From NCBI RefSeq assembly GCF_964204865.1, contig NC_135257.1:2976001-3040000 (forward strand): a stretch of DNA of 64,000 nucleotides, written 5' to 3'. Source of the DNA: Styela clava (lineage: Eukaryota > Chordata > Ascidiacea > Stolidobranchia > Styelidae). Numbering within the stretch: position 1 is the first letter of the stretch; each line of letters opens with the position of its first letter. Made by a program: the position numbers and the translations under genes. Under the pieces are notes generated by a model. That model had not been told where the DNA came from. It saw only the letters and a program-made list of their open reading frames with translations, and made no database searches. Of the stretch, positions 39,929 through 52,900 are shown piece by piece.

Positions 39929-39973
<45 letters not shown>
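36973..39973 (+). mobile_element. 5'-truncated L1/Tx1-like LINE with poly(A) tail
   Basis: The insertion splits a run of seven A (GCAC-A7-CTAATC in other units). The element body starts at 36973, right after an A-run of eight, and ends in 42 A (39932-39973). A short 3' UTR (39818-39931) contains overlapping AATAAA signals just before the tail. Because both junctions are A-runs, a target-site duplication of up to seven A cannot be told from the tail. Landing in an A-run fits target-primed reverse transcription by an L1-type endonuclease. The 5' part (first ORF, endonuclease) is missing. It occurs in one unit only, so it inserted after the array formed or has not been spread by exchange. Confidence 0.95.
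36974..39817 (+). CDS. LINE ORF2 fragment: reverse transcriptase plus C-terminal zinc knuckle (947 aa)
   Basis: The open frame continues 39 codons upstream into host DNA (from 36857), but that part is array spacer, so I start at the first Met in the element. Seen in order: a Lys/Glu-rich linker with Lys-Trp-Ala-Glu-Glu-Gly-Glu-His-Asn-Thr-Lys-Tyr-Phe near residue 55, typical just before L1/Tx1 reverse transcriptases; RT motifs including Leu-Pro-Lys-Lys-Gly (about 202), Ser-Asn-Tyr-Arg-Pro-Ile, Leu-Asp-Ile-Gln-Lys-Ala-Tyr-Asp (about 284), Arg-Gly-Leu-Arg-Gln-Gly-Asp (about 340) and the catalytic Leu-Ala-Asp-Asp (about 385; Leu in place of the usual Tyr/Phe); then Cys-X2-Cys-X8-His-X4-Cys (about 825), the RT-associated zinc finger. 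No stop or frameshift, so the copy is young. It lacks the endonuclease, so it is not autonomous. Clade call is by motif only. Confidence 0.92.
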   Translation: MKDLEILISSLETKYASHQSDDNMQQLEIAKQSLNELLKQKTRGYLIRSKIKWAEEGEHNTKYFFGLEKRHKQRTSIAQLYENDRIISDQEQILKCIKLFYTELYSETSSHNVDIEEILQGIDIPHMEPEVSDLCPGVITEGACFEALKSMKSDKTPGLDGLPAEFYKVFWKDIKHLLMASYNHSFCKGTLSKTQKRGLITLLPKKGQTEHCISNYRPITLLNVDYKILSKTLTNQMSNVINEIVDLDQTGFIKGRNIGDNIRLICDVIDITVAESLPGALIFLDIQKAYDSVKWDFLFKILHIFGFDLKFIKWVKILYNDIQCCVTNNGHISNDFVVHRGLRQGDSFSCLTFLLVIEIFANMVRQNPKIEPIKWRDISIKISMLADDVTVMTNGSKSSIDALFQTSNIFGIISGCKINIAKCQAMYIGTKIGTSPISSEYGLNWNDEIKILGVILSNKMEGIYSKNFPQILDKVKKLLQVWKTRNLTFLGRVCIIKSLILPQILYHATVLPIDVPESFLTELNRNIYVFIWGSTWERIKRNTLIGPKEKGGVDMIDIKNFIVAQKIKFIQTLLNEEVNPVWKLIEMEVLSQYCFQALLEGKLSSNSYVLKHLPLTSIRNVFKNWYFCKNLLFDWKMSNFDQPIWYNKSISYARKQFFIKSWYDHGIKAVRHLANVGNLFTYRELTEKYGMQYSDEEYVNYYRITGVLPDYWLCNIGNCVDFSVISDTEENVCHFISETFESGKVNKSIYKKLNLIKFISPDKSRKKWTDLLYLESDFNWNKLYMDIFYCTIETKLQSFHVKLFHGAIVLNDRLYKFKLVSSELCDFCHSNVETTDHFFYDCIVVQQFWEFLNMWIYSKTGINFNFSKKDCMLGYVCQFYNKLCNCILLTARFYLYRCKIQKKKPLFYVFTSYLHEVREIERFIAHKNGKIKKHYQKWKILGYTHNN

Positions 39974-39975
<2 letters not shown>

Positions 39976-40968
39976 AATCTCTTGAAGTCCACAGAAAATT
40001 TTGAAATAAATAAAAGTAATTTTTTGCATTCTATAAAAGGTCGTATATACATAATACAATCTAAGACAATCTGAAAAAAATGTGCTACCGAAGGGTGCCA
40101 TATTTAAAGCCATGCCCTTTTTTCGAAATGTGGAAAGTTATCTTGGTTAAGATGTTTTCGGTAAATTACGGCAAGATTCATTTACAAATAATTTGCTGTC
40201 AAATCTCATTCTAGATTGGATTTAGACAAAATCAACTGATAGGCTGGAACCAAAACTTCTTTAGTTTTTGTATCTCTCGATATTAAATCATTTTTAACTG
40301 CTTTCCAGATGCCTAATTTTCAATTGTCCGATCTTACAAATTCATTAGCGTCTGCTCTGCATTTTCCTTGAACTGTTCGCTGCTCAGCAAGTGACAGCAT
40401 TATGAATCGCGTTGTTCGCTTACGCTGTTAGGACGTTGTTACGTCATAGGCATAGATAATAAATTGGACTAATATATAAGCTTTGCAGCGCAAAGGGAAC
40501 CAGATCAAACTGAATTAAAAACTAGTTTTGCTGGCCGCACACAATTCCAAATTGGCACTTCTCCGCGGGCCGCTCAATTTGGCCGCGGGCCGCACATTGC
40601 ACACCCCTGCCATAGAGTATACTTAAATTACCATTTCTTGAAATTTATATTTTATTTATATTCTTACAACATTTGATACGCGGTAAATATTTCATATATT
40701 TCTATGAAAATTATAAATAATATAAATTTAGTGTATATATATTTAAATTATATATATATATATGAAAAATTAAACGACCAAATTAAATTTTTTAATGCTA
40801 AAAGACTAAAGTTCCCAGTATACTCATTAGTACATTAATAACAAGCTTAAGCGATTGGCAAGAATAATAAAGTTTATACTGAATTAATACAAGTTCTCAA
40901 ATTTGCTTCCAGTCGGCTTGGGGCCTAACGGTTAAATTAGAATGAGTTGAATATTCTACGATAAAAAC

Positions 40969-43364
40969 TTATTCATATATAAATTCGATTCCTGTTTCTT
41001 TCATCTTTTCTTCAACTTGTCTATCTATTTCATCAGATTGTTCCGCGGTAAAATAGTTTTTCCACTTGCCAATGGTTCCTGAAATATAATAACTCACTAA
41101 GAAAGGGAAGAATTAAAGACAAATATACAAATTCGTGGCTAAACAGCATACAAAACTATCTAATAAATATACCAAAACACAAGTATTGCAGCATAATCTT
41201 ATGACGCAACGAACTAATTTATAAAACTTTTGTACCTGTAAAGCATTGCTTAGTTGCATGGCGATTCATTCCATCTTCTGATTTCGATTCCATATCCGAC
41301 TTCTTCATGTTGTCAATTGAACAATTTTTAACTATTTCATAGATTTCGTCATCTGATAGTTCTACTCCCAAGAATTCTGACAACTCTTTTGTTTTTTCGA
41401 AAGGATTCTTGATATAAAACAAAATACATTTTGAGGTCAGGCTGTAAGAAATGTCATCTCATATCAATTACACAGTAATTCGCATTATACACTCATGTTT
41501 GTACGTATACAACGTATTCCATTTTTAAAGCTAGTTGTATGATAAAATTTCAAAACATAGAAATATTTCAAAATTAAAATTTTTTAAACAGACATCTTTT
41601 AGATGGCTTGATTGAGTGATCATTTGTTGTTGTTCAGAATTAGTTCAATATGGATTACTTTTATCATTTCTTCATACACGATCAATATTGCATTCTTGTT
41701 GTTTTTTATATGCGGCAGCCAACTCAAAATGTGATCCAAATATGATTCTCCTTTTCGTATGGCCAGAGGAAGAGGATCTAATTGAATAAAATTTTCTATT
41801 TATTTTCTAATTGATTATTTTATTATTTTCAATCCAATGTCGTTTGCCTGATAATTGATGCTTTTCAAAGGAATTTTTGTATTAGACAATTAAAAAAAAA
41901 GGTTTTCAATAAACGTTTTTTGACATTAAAGATCCCAGTTATTTAACCAAAATACTTTGGACTAGACACTAAATCTTTGGTCTCTTTCTGGCATAAAATA
42001 ATATTGTATGTAAATAATCGCTTTCACTAAACATTTTTCGACATTAGATTTTAGTTATTTAAGCAAAATACTTTGGATTATCGACTACATTTTTTGCATT
42101 TTCATAAAATAACATTGTTGTTTGTCCCCAGTCTGTGAATGCTATTACCTTTCATTTGTCGTTCAAAATAATCGTTTCAATCATCGGGTGAAAATCTTGC
42201 TAATTCACCCTGCCAAGGAAATCCCTTAACAAAATGAAAGAACGATACCAGCCTGTCCTTTGGATTCCGCAATGTGTAAACGATCTGAAGAATGATCACA
42301 AATAAAATTTTTCATTGCTTGTTTATTCATATTTTGTAAATACAATTTAAATTGTTTACTAAGTGGCATATAATACAGCTCTTCACTATGTTATATTTTA
42401 CTTTTGTAAATCTATAATATCACTTCGAATGATCGATAGAATATTTTATTTCCAGAATTTTATTCTCTTAGCTTATATATACGTAACATAGGCTTGCCTT
42501 TATGTTCCTTTTTTCGTATTTTTCTAAATTCACCAATTCAGCTGGTAGATGTGTAACAAAATATCTTCTAGGTATAGGAATATTGTGCATGACATTGAAC
42601 TTTGAAGCTAAAATATACGACGACAACCATCAAGCATAAGTTATCACTTTGAAATAGCGACATTTGAGAAATCTACATAGTATTAAATAAATAACAAGCG
42701 TACTGTGTTTGGGAAAAACAATGTTGTAGTGTATATTGAATTGTCTATTTTGAATGGAAGTAAAAATCATCAGTGCTATATAGGGCTCATTGTATGTTAT
42801 TTACGTTTTAAAATGCCAACAAACAGTATCAAAGCAAACCCAATAGTAGGGCTACAAACGCGATAACATTGATCACGGTTTTTCTTAGTAAAAACAGTTG
42901 TAAGTGGGCATTCAATAGAATGATATGTATTTGTAACAATGTATCTATTAATTTCTACAATAACCTACGTGTACATGTTTCAAGATACAAATGCGGTAAA
43001 GTGATATCTTTTGTCAGTTTATCAAGTTTTTCGTCTCTTCCATACAATATCTGACGAATAATTTCTCGAGTCCATGTTGTGCCTAAAAAGAATACATAAC
43101 TTGATATTGTCTGTCATTTTTCTGTTTCTTTTATTTGTAACTATTTTTTAAACCTGTTTTTACACACGATGCCACCATCACTTCGTTTTCTCTTGGCTCA
43201 TGATGATCGAATGCATAAGATACTGTATCTGGATGGAACTGCGGAATGAATAAATGATCATTCCATTCTAGAACTTTGTCTTCTGGAGAGTATGTGAAAG
43301 TATCTTGGAAATGGACGAAGTCTTTCTGGCACCATTCCGGTAGTTCTTGTTTTAGATTTGCCAT
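40969..43364 (-). pseudogene. SULT gene 7, TGA at codon 181
   Basis: Exons 43154-43364, 42969-43082, 42498-42607, 42149-42284, 41659-41777, 41236-41407, 40969-41078. TGA at 42177-42179. One private synonymous change in exon 1 (43338, Pro9 CCT to CCG). The LINE lies about 1 kb past its stop codon, outside the coding exons. Intron 6 has a normal GT donor here, so the donor defect of gene 6 is not shared. Confidence 0.88.
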
Positions 43365-46300
43365 AGAGTTTATTATTTACAAAAAACACTGCAATTATAT
43401 GAAAGGGCCAAGTCTTGCATATTCAAATAAAATTTGATTGCATTGAAATAATAATATATAAAAGAAAAGTGTCAACCTTCTTATATTTAAACTACCTTTG
43501 CTCGGTCGTAAAACTCCATAAAATGTATTTTGAACAAAACACTGAACCTGACTTTATATCTGCCGTGTTAAATGTAGTAAAATCGTCATTATGATATAAT
43601 AAAAGAGTTTATCCGTAAGAATGTAGCATGCGATATTATTTATTTTAGAAATTAATTCAGTCCGATGGAACCATATCGTAACAACATGAATTATAATTAA
43701 ACTTGAAAGAGATGTAACTTAACTATTCGATAGCAACAATATTCATATTGTCATCCAAAAAAAACTACCAATCCCACTATTCCACAGACCCAGTAGATCA
43801 GGTGCTAAACAGGAAACGAAACCATAAGAATGATAAGCACTCGCGCTATTTTCCCCCTATAAGCAACAGTAATTAAATAAGAAGCTGTTCCATTTAATAC
43901 TGCCATCCGAATTATATTTTTGTAGTCACTGTGTCTATTACGTTCGGATTTGGGTATAATCCACCCGTTTTAAGAATTTGAATTTAAGAATCCTACTTTT
44001 CTACAAGCCCAGTGAGGTCTTTCCTGTAGACAACAGTAATTAAATTAAAGATTGTGTATTCAATATTGACGTCTGAATTCTATTTTTGTAGTCACTGCAT
44101 CTATTATAGATGCGGATTTGGGTAGAATCCAAGTGTTTTCAGGATTGGCATTCGTCAGATAGTCTAAGTCGTATTAATGATTCCTTATTGAATTTCACAT
44201 ATTAACGCTCTCGTTTTGTCCGTTTGCCACTACAAATCTTGGCGCAAACAATGTTTAATCCAAATGATGTGTGGTGTGGTACAAATGATTGGTCTCATAG
44301 GTTCTGTTGAAATATCACACATATCTAAAGTATTCAATCACAAATTATTATTAATTAGAAAATTTGCTGATAAATCATCTATCTATATTTCGGCAAAGTA
44401 TAAGTACCTTAAATCACAAATTATTATTAATTAGAAAATTTGCTAATAAATCATGTATCTATATTTCGGCAAATTATGTGTACCTTGAATTGGCATTTAG
44501 TATATTCGATTCGATTTCCTGGTTTCGAACGGCTTTCCAAAGCTTATTGTCAAGGCCAGTTTCGTCTCATATTTGTTTCTTTATTGTGGCCTGAATGCCA
44601 AAAAAAAAACAAGTAGCGCTAGTGACGGGCTAGGTCCATCACGAGTATTTAGTGCTCTGCAAGTCTCTCTGCAACTTCAACTATTAATGCACGAGTACCT
44701 TAAAAGCACATCTAAATAAGCACTGCAAAGTAGTTGGAAGTTACAACTAATGTACGTTCTTATTGCCAGAGTCAATTATTAACCTGCTTGACCGACATAT
44801 ATTCCTCTGTAGAATACAAACCTTTTTTTAGTAAACAGTATCATTAGAGTGGTCTCGATAGCTACAATGTAAGGCGATTGAAGTTGTGCAAACAAAACTC
44901 AATTTCCAGGCAGTTCAAATACTGTACGGTGTACGCAATATATATTACTAAGTGGGTTGGTTTGGCAGACGAATAGGTTTTTCAATGAATAGGTTTTTGA
45001 ACTATACCGGTTCCATTCAATGTTCATGCTTAAACCTTGGCAATGTGACCATTTGCAACTCTGAAGTCATTTGTGATTAAATTGGTATTTCTATATTATA
45101 TCTAGAATAGAAAACGTACCATATTATACTTTCATATGCATTAGTAGCTTTTGGCCCCCGGGAAGGGGCTGATTAAACTTTTGCTTATAAAGATAAAATA
45201 CCAATCATTTTTATTCATACATCATATTCAATGATCCATTCTTCTTGATTATATTGAAACATCAATTGAAATATCTCGTGCTATGAGTCAATTACGTACC
45301 GTATCACGTACCACAGTCAAACATTTCACATAAAAACGTCACTAAATAACATACTTCAACTTAACACCACCTGAATCAACTTTCGGTACAGTGACTCTCA
45401 CAACTGTTTAGGGCTGATGGACGACTCGACTACACGGACAACTCACCAGGCCTAGCTGTAGTCGAGTTGTCTGCCACCCATTTCACATGTCCCGTGACAA
45501 TGATCTGTTTTTATCCATTCAATTGCAACCTGAATTGAAATACTAAGGGCATTTGGTCCAGTAATCAATAAGAAAAGCGACTTTTTAGGTTTTCCACTAG
45601 GTGTTCAAAAACGTGTCAAAGAACAAGAACAACAAGAGAGCTATGCTCAAATATATGGACAGGTAGAGCCACATAATTTTGATGACGTCATAGCAAAAAA
45701 AAAGTACTAGCCTCCTGGAAAAAAAATTATATCTCTAATCACTGGAAATTTCAAAGCAATTGGTTCAGTAATCAAAGAGAAAAACAATTTCTTCAAAACG
45801 TGTCAAAGAACAACGAGAACAACACAAGAGAGCAATGCTTAAATATATAGACACGAAAGCTCTTTACAATAATTACATCACGCTGTTAAACCAGAAAATA
45901 TTTTTTGCATTGATAAAACCGCAACCACGATATTTCATAACATGTTGAACACTATTGGTACATTGTAATGCTTCCTTATTGGCATATTTATGTTGTTTAC
46001 CGCAGAACTGTAATGAAAAAAGCTAAAAGATAAGCATAAACATAGCAGCTGTGCAAGCGTACAAATAAAATGGAAAAAGTTAATTTGACTGCAAATGCAG
46101 GGAGAGTAACATTTAAAATTTTAAATAAACGTGATATGCTTTGGCACTTATCTACGTCACATGTTAAAAATTATCGGAGAAGTTGTAAAGTTCTTCCTTA
46201 GCATACTTTAGTTATTCACGGCAAAACTGTAACGAAAAGATGAGAGCGTAATTCACAGTGTTATGGTACCGGTGCCTTAACTCACCAGTACCATACTTTA

Positions 46301-47519
46301 TCTGTAAGTCTGATACCGGTATTCGATGGTGGAATGGTTCTTCTTTGGCATGTACAAACTCAATTCATTTTATGTTATCAAAATAAACTAATACGCTAGT
46401 ATACAAAACTTGAATTTGTGCAATAGTAAGTCACCGTGCTGCGTTACCGTACGTTCGCTTCTTCGCCGCAATCGCCACAAGGTGCCGCTATTTTTCATTG
46501 TGATCACCAATTCGCACAAAAAAACTAATCTCTTGAAGTCCACAGAAAATTTTGAAATAAATAAAAGTAATTTTTTGCATTCTATAAAAGGTCGTATATA
46601 CATAATACAATCTAAGACAATCTGAAAAAAATGTGCTACCGAAGGGTGCCATATTTAAAGCCATGCCCTTTTTTCGAAATGTGGAAAGTTATCTTGGTTA
46701 AGATGTTTTCGGTAAATTACGGCAAGATTCATTTACAAATAATTTGCTGTCAAATCTCATTCTAGATTGGATTTAGACAAAATCAACTGATAGGCTGGAA
46801 CCAAAACTTCTTTAGTTTTTGTATCTCTCGATATTAAATCATTTTTAACTGCTTTCCAGATGCCTAATTTTCAATTGTCCGATCTTACAAATTCATTAGC
46901 GTCTGCTCTGCATTTTCCTTGAACTGTTCGCTGCTCAGCAAGTGACAGCATTATGAATCGCGTTGTTCGCTTACGCTGTTAGGACGTTGTTACGTCATAG
47001 GCATAGATAATAAATTGGACTAATATATAAGCTTTGCAGCGCAAAGGGAACCAGATCAAACTGAATTAAAAACTAGTTTTGCTGGCCGCACACAATTCCA
47101 AATTGGCACTTCTCCGCGGGCCGCTCAATTTGGCCGCGGGCCGCACATTGCACACCCCTGCCATAGAGTATACTTAAATTACCATTTCTTGAAATTTATA
47201 TTTTATTTATATTCTTACAACATTTGATACGCGGTAAATATTTCATATATTTCTATGAAAATTATAAATAATATAAATTTAGTGTATATATATTTAAATT
47301 ATATATATATATATGAAAAATTAAACGACCAAATTAAATTTTTTAATGCTAAAAGACTAAAGTTCCCAGTATACTCATTAGTACATTAATAACAAGCTTA
47401 AGCGATTGGCAAGAATAATAAAGTTTATACTGAATTAATACAAGTTCTCAAATTTGCTTCCAGTCGGCTTGGGGCCTAACGGTTAAATTAGAATGAGTTG
47501 AATATTCTACGATAAAAAC
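43365..47519. other. Array spacer 7
   Basis: Spacer 1 shifted by 42,542 bp, without the LINE and without the substitutions of spacer 6. No gene supported. Confidence 0.85.
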
Positions 47520-49915
47520 TTATTCATATATAAATTCGATTCCTGTTTCTTTCATCTTTTCTTCAACTTGTCTATCTATTTCATCAGATTGTTCCGCGGT
47601 AAAATAGTTTTTCCACTTGCCAATGGTTCCTGAAATATAATAACTCACTAAGAAAGGGAAGAATTAAAGACAAATATACAAATTCGTGGCTAAACAGCAT
47701 ACAAAACTATCTAATAAATATACCAAAACACAAGTATTGCAGCATAATCTTATGACGCAACGAACTAATTTATAAAACTTTTGTACCTGTAAAGCATTGC
47801 TTAGTTGCATGGCGATTCATTCCATCTTCTGATTTCGATTCCATATCCGACTTCTTCATGTTGTCAATTGAACAATTTTTAACTATTTCATAGATTTCGT
47901 CATCTGATAGTTCTACTCCCAAGAATTCTGACAACTCTTTTGTTTTTTCGAAAGGATTCTTGATATAAAACAAAATACATTTTGAGGTCAGGCTGTAAGA
48001 AATGTCATCTCATATCAATTACACAGTAATTCGCATTATACACTCATGTTTGTACGTATACAACGTATTCCATTTTTAAAGCTAGTTGTATGATAAAATT
48101 TCAAAACATAGAAATATTTCAAAATTAAAATTTTTTAAACAGACATCTTTTAGATGGCTTGATTGAGTGATCATTTGTTGTTGTTCAGAATTAGTTCAAT
48201 ATGGATTACTTTTATCATTTCTTCATACACGATCAATATTGCATTCTTGTTGTTTTTTATATGCGGCAGCCAACTCAAAATGTGATCCAAATATGATTCT
48301 CCTTTTCGTATGGCCAGAGGAAGAGGATCTAATTGAATAAAATTTTCTATTTATTTTCTAATTGATTATTTTATTATTTTCAATCCAATGTCGTTTGCCT
48401 GATAATTGATGCTTTTCAAAGGAATTTTTGTATTAGACAATTAAAAAAAAAGGTTTTCAATAAACGTTTTTTGACATTAAAGATCCCAGTTATTTAACCA
48501 AAATACTTTGGACTAGACACTAAATCTTTGGTCTCTTTCTGGCATAAAATAATATTGTATGTAAATAATCGCTTTCACTAAACATTTTTCGACATTAGAT
48601 TTTAGTTATTTAAGCAAAATACTTTGGATTATCGACTACATTTTTTGCATTTTCATAAAATAACATTGTTGTTTGTCCCCAGTCTGTGAATGCTATTACC
48701 TTTCATTTGTCGTTCAAAATAATCGTTTCAATCATCGGGTGAAAATCTTGCTAATTCACCCTGCCAAGGAAATCCCTTAACAAAATGAAAGAACGATACC
48801 AGCCTGTCCTTTGGATTCCGCAATGTGTAAACGATCTGAAGAATGATCACAAATAAAATTTTTCATTGCTTGTTTATTCATATTTTGTAAATACAATTTA
48901 AATTGTTTACTAAGTGGCATATAATACAGCTCTTCACTATGTTATATTTTACTTTTGTAAATCTATAATATCACTTCGAATGATCGATAGAATATTTTAT
49001 TTCCAGAATTTTATTCTCTTAGCTTATATATACGTAACATAGGCTTGCCTTTATGTTCCTTTTTTCGTATTTTTCTAAATTCACCAATTCAGCTGGTAGA
49101 TGTGTAACAAAATATCTTCTAGGTATAGGAATATTGTGCATGACATTGAACTTTGAAGCTAAAATATACGACGACAACCATCAAGCATAAGTTATCACTT
49201 TGAAATAGCGACATTTGAGAAATCTACATAGTATTAAATAAATAACAAGCGTACTGTGTTTGGGAAAAACAATGTTGTAGTGTATATTGAATTGTCTATT
49301 TTGAATGGAAGTAAAAATCATCAGTGCTATATAGGGCTCATTGTATGTTATTTACGTTTTAAAATGCCAACAAACAGTATCAAAGCAAACCCAATAGTAG
49401 GGCTACAAACGCGATAACATTGATCACGGTTTTTCTTAGTAAAAACAGTTGTAAGTGGGCATTCAATAGAATGATATGTATTTGTAACAATGTATCTATT
49501 AATTTCTACAATAACCTACGTGTACATGTTTCAAGATACAAATGCGGTAAAGTGATATCTTTTGTCAGTTTATCAAGTTTTTCGTCTCTTCCATACAATA
49601 TCTGACGAATAATTTCTCGAGTCCATGTTGTGCCTAAAAAGAATACATAACTTGATATTGTCTGTCATTTTTCTGTTTCTTTTATTTGTAACTATTTTTT
49701 AAACCTGTTTTTACACACGATGCCACCATCACTTCGTTTTCTCTTGGCTCATGATGATCGAATGCATAAGATACTGTATCTGGATGGAACTGCGGAATGA
49801 ATAAATGATCATTCCATTCTAGAACTTTGTCTTCTGGAGAGTATGTGAAAGTATCTTGGAAATGGACGAAGTCTTTCTGGCACCATTCAGGTAGTTCTTG
49901 TTTTAGATTTGCCAT
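47520..49915 (-). pseudogene. SULT gene 8, TGA at codon 181
   Basis: Exons 49705-49915, 49520-49633, 49049-49158, 48700-48835, 48210-48328, 47787-47958, 47520-47629. TGA at 48728-48730. Splice borders as in gene 2; no private coding change noticed. Confidence 0.88.
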
Positions 49916-52900
49916 AGAGTTTATTATTTACAAAAAACACTGCAATTATATGAAAGGGCCAAGTCTTGCATATTCAAATAAAATTTGATTGCATTGAAAT
50001 AATAATATATAAAAGAAAAGTGTCAACCTTCTTATATTTAAACTACCTTTGCTCGGTCGTAAAACTCCATAAAATGTATTTTGAACAAAACACTGAACCT
50101 GACTTTATATCTGCCGTGTTAAATGTAGTAAAATCGTCATTATGATATAATAAAAGAGTTTATCCGTAAGAATGTAGCATGCGATATTATTTATTTTAGA
50201 AATTAATTCAGTCCGATGGAACCATATCGTAACAACATGAATTATAATTAAACTTGAAAGAGATGTAACTTAACTATTCGATAGCAACAATATTCATATT
50301 GTCATCCAAAAAAAACTACCAATCCCACTATTCCACAGACCCAGTAGATCAGGTGCTAAACAGGAAACGAAACCATAAGAATGATAAGCACTCGCGCTAT
50401 TTTCCCCCTATAAGCAACAGTAATTAAATAAGAAGCTGTTCCATTTAATACTGCCATCCGAATTATATTTTTGTAGTCACTGTGTCTATTACGTTCGGAT
50501 TTGGGTATAATCCACCCGTTTTAAGAATTTGAATTTAAGAATCCTACTTTTCTACAAGCCCAGTGAGGTCTTTCCTGTAGACAACAGTAATTAAATTAAA
50601 GATTGTGTATTCAATATTGACGTCTGAATTCTATTTTTGTAGTCACTGCATCTATTATAGATGCGGATTTGGGTAGAATCCAAGTGTTTTCAGGATTGGC
50701 ATTCGTCAGATAGTCTAAGTCGTATTAATGATTCCTTATTGAATTTCACATATTAACGCTCTCGTTTTGTCCGTTTGCCACTACAAATCTTGGCGCAAAC
50801 AATGTTTAATCCAAATGATGTGTGGTGTGGTACAAATGATTGGTCTCATAGGTTCTGTTGAAATATCACACATATCTAAAGTATTCAATCACAAATTATT
50901 ATTAATTAGAAAATTTGCTGATAAATCATCTATCTATATTTCGGCAAAGTATAAGTACCTTAAATCACAAATTATTATTAATTAGAAAATTTGCTAATAA
51001 ATCATGTATCTATATTTCGGCAAATTATGTGTACCTTGAATTGGCATTTAGTATATTCGATTCGATTTCCTGGTTTCGAACGGCTTTCCAAAGCTTATTG
51101 TCAAGGCCAGTTTCGTCTCATATTTGTTTCTTTATTGTGGCCTGAATGCCAAAAAAAAAACAAGTAGCGCTAGTGACGGGCTAGGTCCATCACGAGTATT
51201 TAGTGCTCTGCAAGTCTCTCTGCAACTTCAACTATTAATGCACGAGTACCTTAAAAGCACATCTAAATAAGCACTGCAAAGTAGTTGGAAGTTACAACTA
51301 ATGTACGTTCTTATTGCCAGAGTCAATTATTAACCTGCTTGACCGACATATATTCCTCTGTAGAATACAAACCTTTTTTTAGTAAACAGTATCATTAGAG
51401 TGGTCTCGATAGCTACAATGTAAGGCGATTGAAGTTGTGCAAACAAAACTCAATTTCCAGGCAGTTCAAATACTGTACGGTGTACGCAATATATATTACT
51501 AAGTGGGTTGGTTTGGCAGACGAATAGGTTTTTCAATGAATAGGTTTTTGAACTATACCGGTTCCATTCAATGTTCATGCTTAAACCTTGGCAATGTGAC
51601 CATTTGCAACTCTGAAGTCATTTGTGATTAAATTGGTATTTCTATATTATATCTAGAATAGAAAACGTACCATATTATACTTTCATATGCATTAGTAGCT
51701 TTTGGCCCCCGGGAAGGGGCTGATTAAACTTTTGCTTATAAAGATAAAATACCAATCATTTTTATTCATACATCATATTCAATGATCCATTCTTCTTGAT
51801 TATATTGAAACATCAATTGAAATATCTCGTGCTATGAGTCAATTACGTACCGTATCACGTACCACAGTCAAACATTTCACATAAAAACGTCACTAAATAA
51901 CATACTTCAACTTAACACCACCTGAATCAACTTTCGGTACAGTGACTCTCACAACTGTTTAGGGCTGATGGACGACTCGACTACACGGACAACTCACCAG
52001 GCCTAGCTGTAGTCGAGTTGTCTGCCACCCATTTCACATGTCCCGTGACAATGATCTGTTTTTATCCATTCAATTGCAACCTGAATTGAAATACTAAGGG
52101 CATTTGGTCCAGTAATCAATAAGAAAAGCGACTTTTTAGGTTTTCCACTAGGTGTTCAAAAACGTGTCAAAGAACAAGAACAACAAGAGAGCTATGCTCA
52201 AATATATGGACAGGTAGAGCCACATAATTTTGATGACGTCATAGCAAAAAAAAAGTACTAGCCCCCTGGAAAAAAAATTATATCTCTAATCACTGGAAAT
52301 TTCAAAGCAATTGGTTCAGTAATCAAAGAGAAAAACAATTTCTTCAAAACGTGTCAAAGAACAACGAGAACAACACAAGAGAGCAATGCTTAAATATATA
52401 GACACGAAAGCTCTTTACAATAATTACATCACGCTGTTAAACCAGAAAATATTTTTTGCATTGATAAAACCGCAACCACGATATTTCATAACATGTTGAA
52501 CACTATTGGTACATTGTAATGCTTCCTTATTGGCATATTTATGTTGTTTACCGCAGAACTGTAATGAAAAAAGCTAAAAGATAAGCATAAACATAGCAGC
52601 TGTGCAAGCGTACAAATAAAATGGAAAAAGTTAATTTGACTGCAAATGCAGGGAGAGTAACATTTAAAATTTTAAATAAACGTGATATGCTTTGGCACTT
52701 ATCTACGTCACATGTTAAAAATTATCGGAGAAGTTGTAAAGTTCTTCCTTAGCATACTTTAGTTATTCACGGCAAAACTGTAACGAAAAGATGAGAGCGT
52801 AATTCACAGTGTTATGGTACCGGTGCCTTAACTCACCAGTACCATACTTTATCTGTAAGTCTGATACCGGTATTCGATGGTGGAATGGTTCTTCTTTGGC

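Larger units (their letters stand above)
33813..40968. other. Array spacer 6, interrupted by a LINE
   Basis: Spacer 1 shifted by 32,990 bp up to about 36,168, and by 35,991 after the LINE, which adds a net 3,002 bp. This spacer differs from all others at 35946 (C to A), 36018 (A to G), a one-base A deletion near 36168, 36176 (A to C), 36548 (G to T) and 36708 (T to A), all left of the LINE. Apart from the LINE, no gene is supported. Confidence 0.88.
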
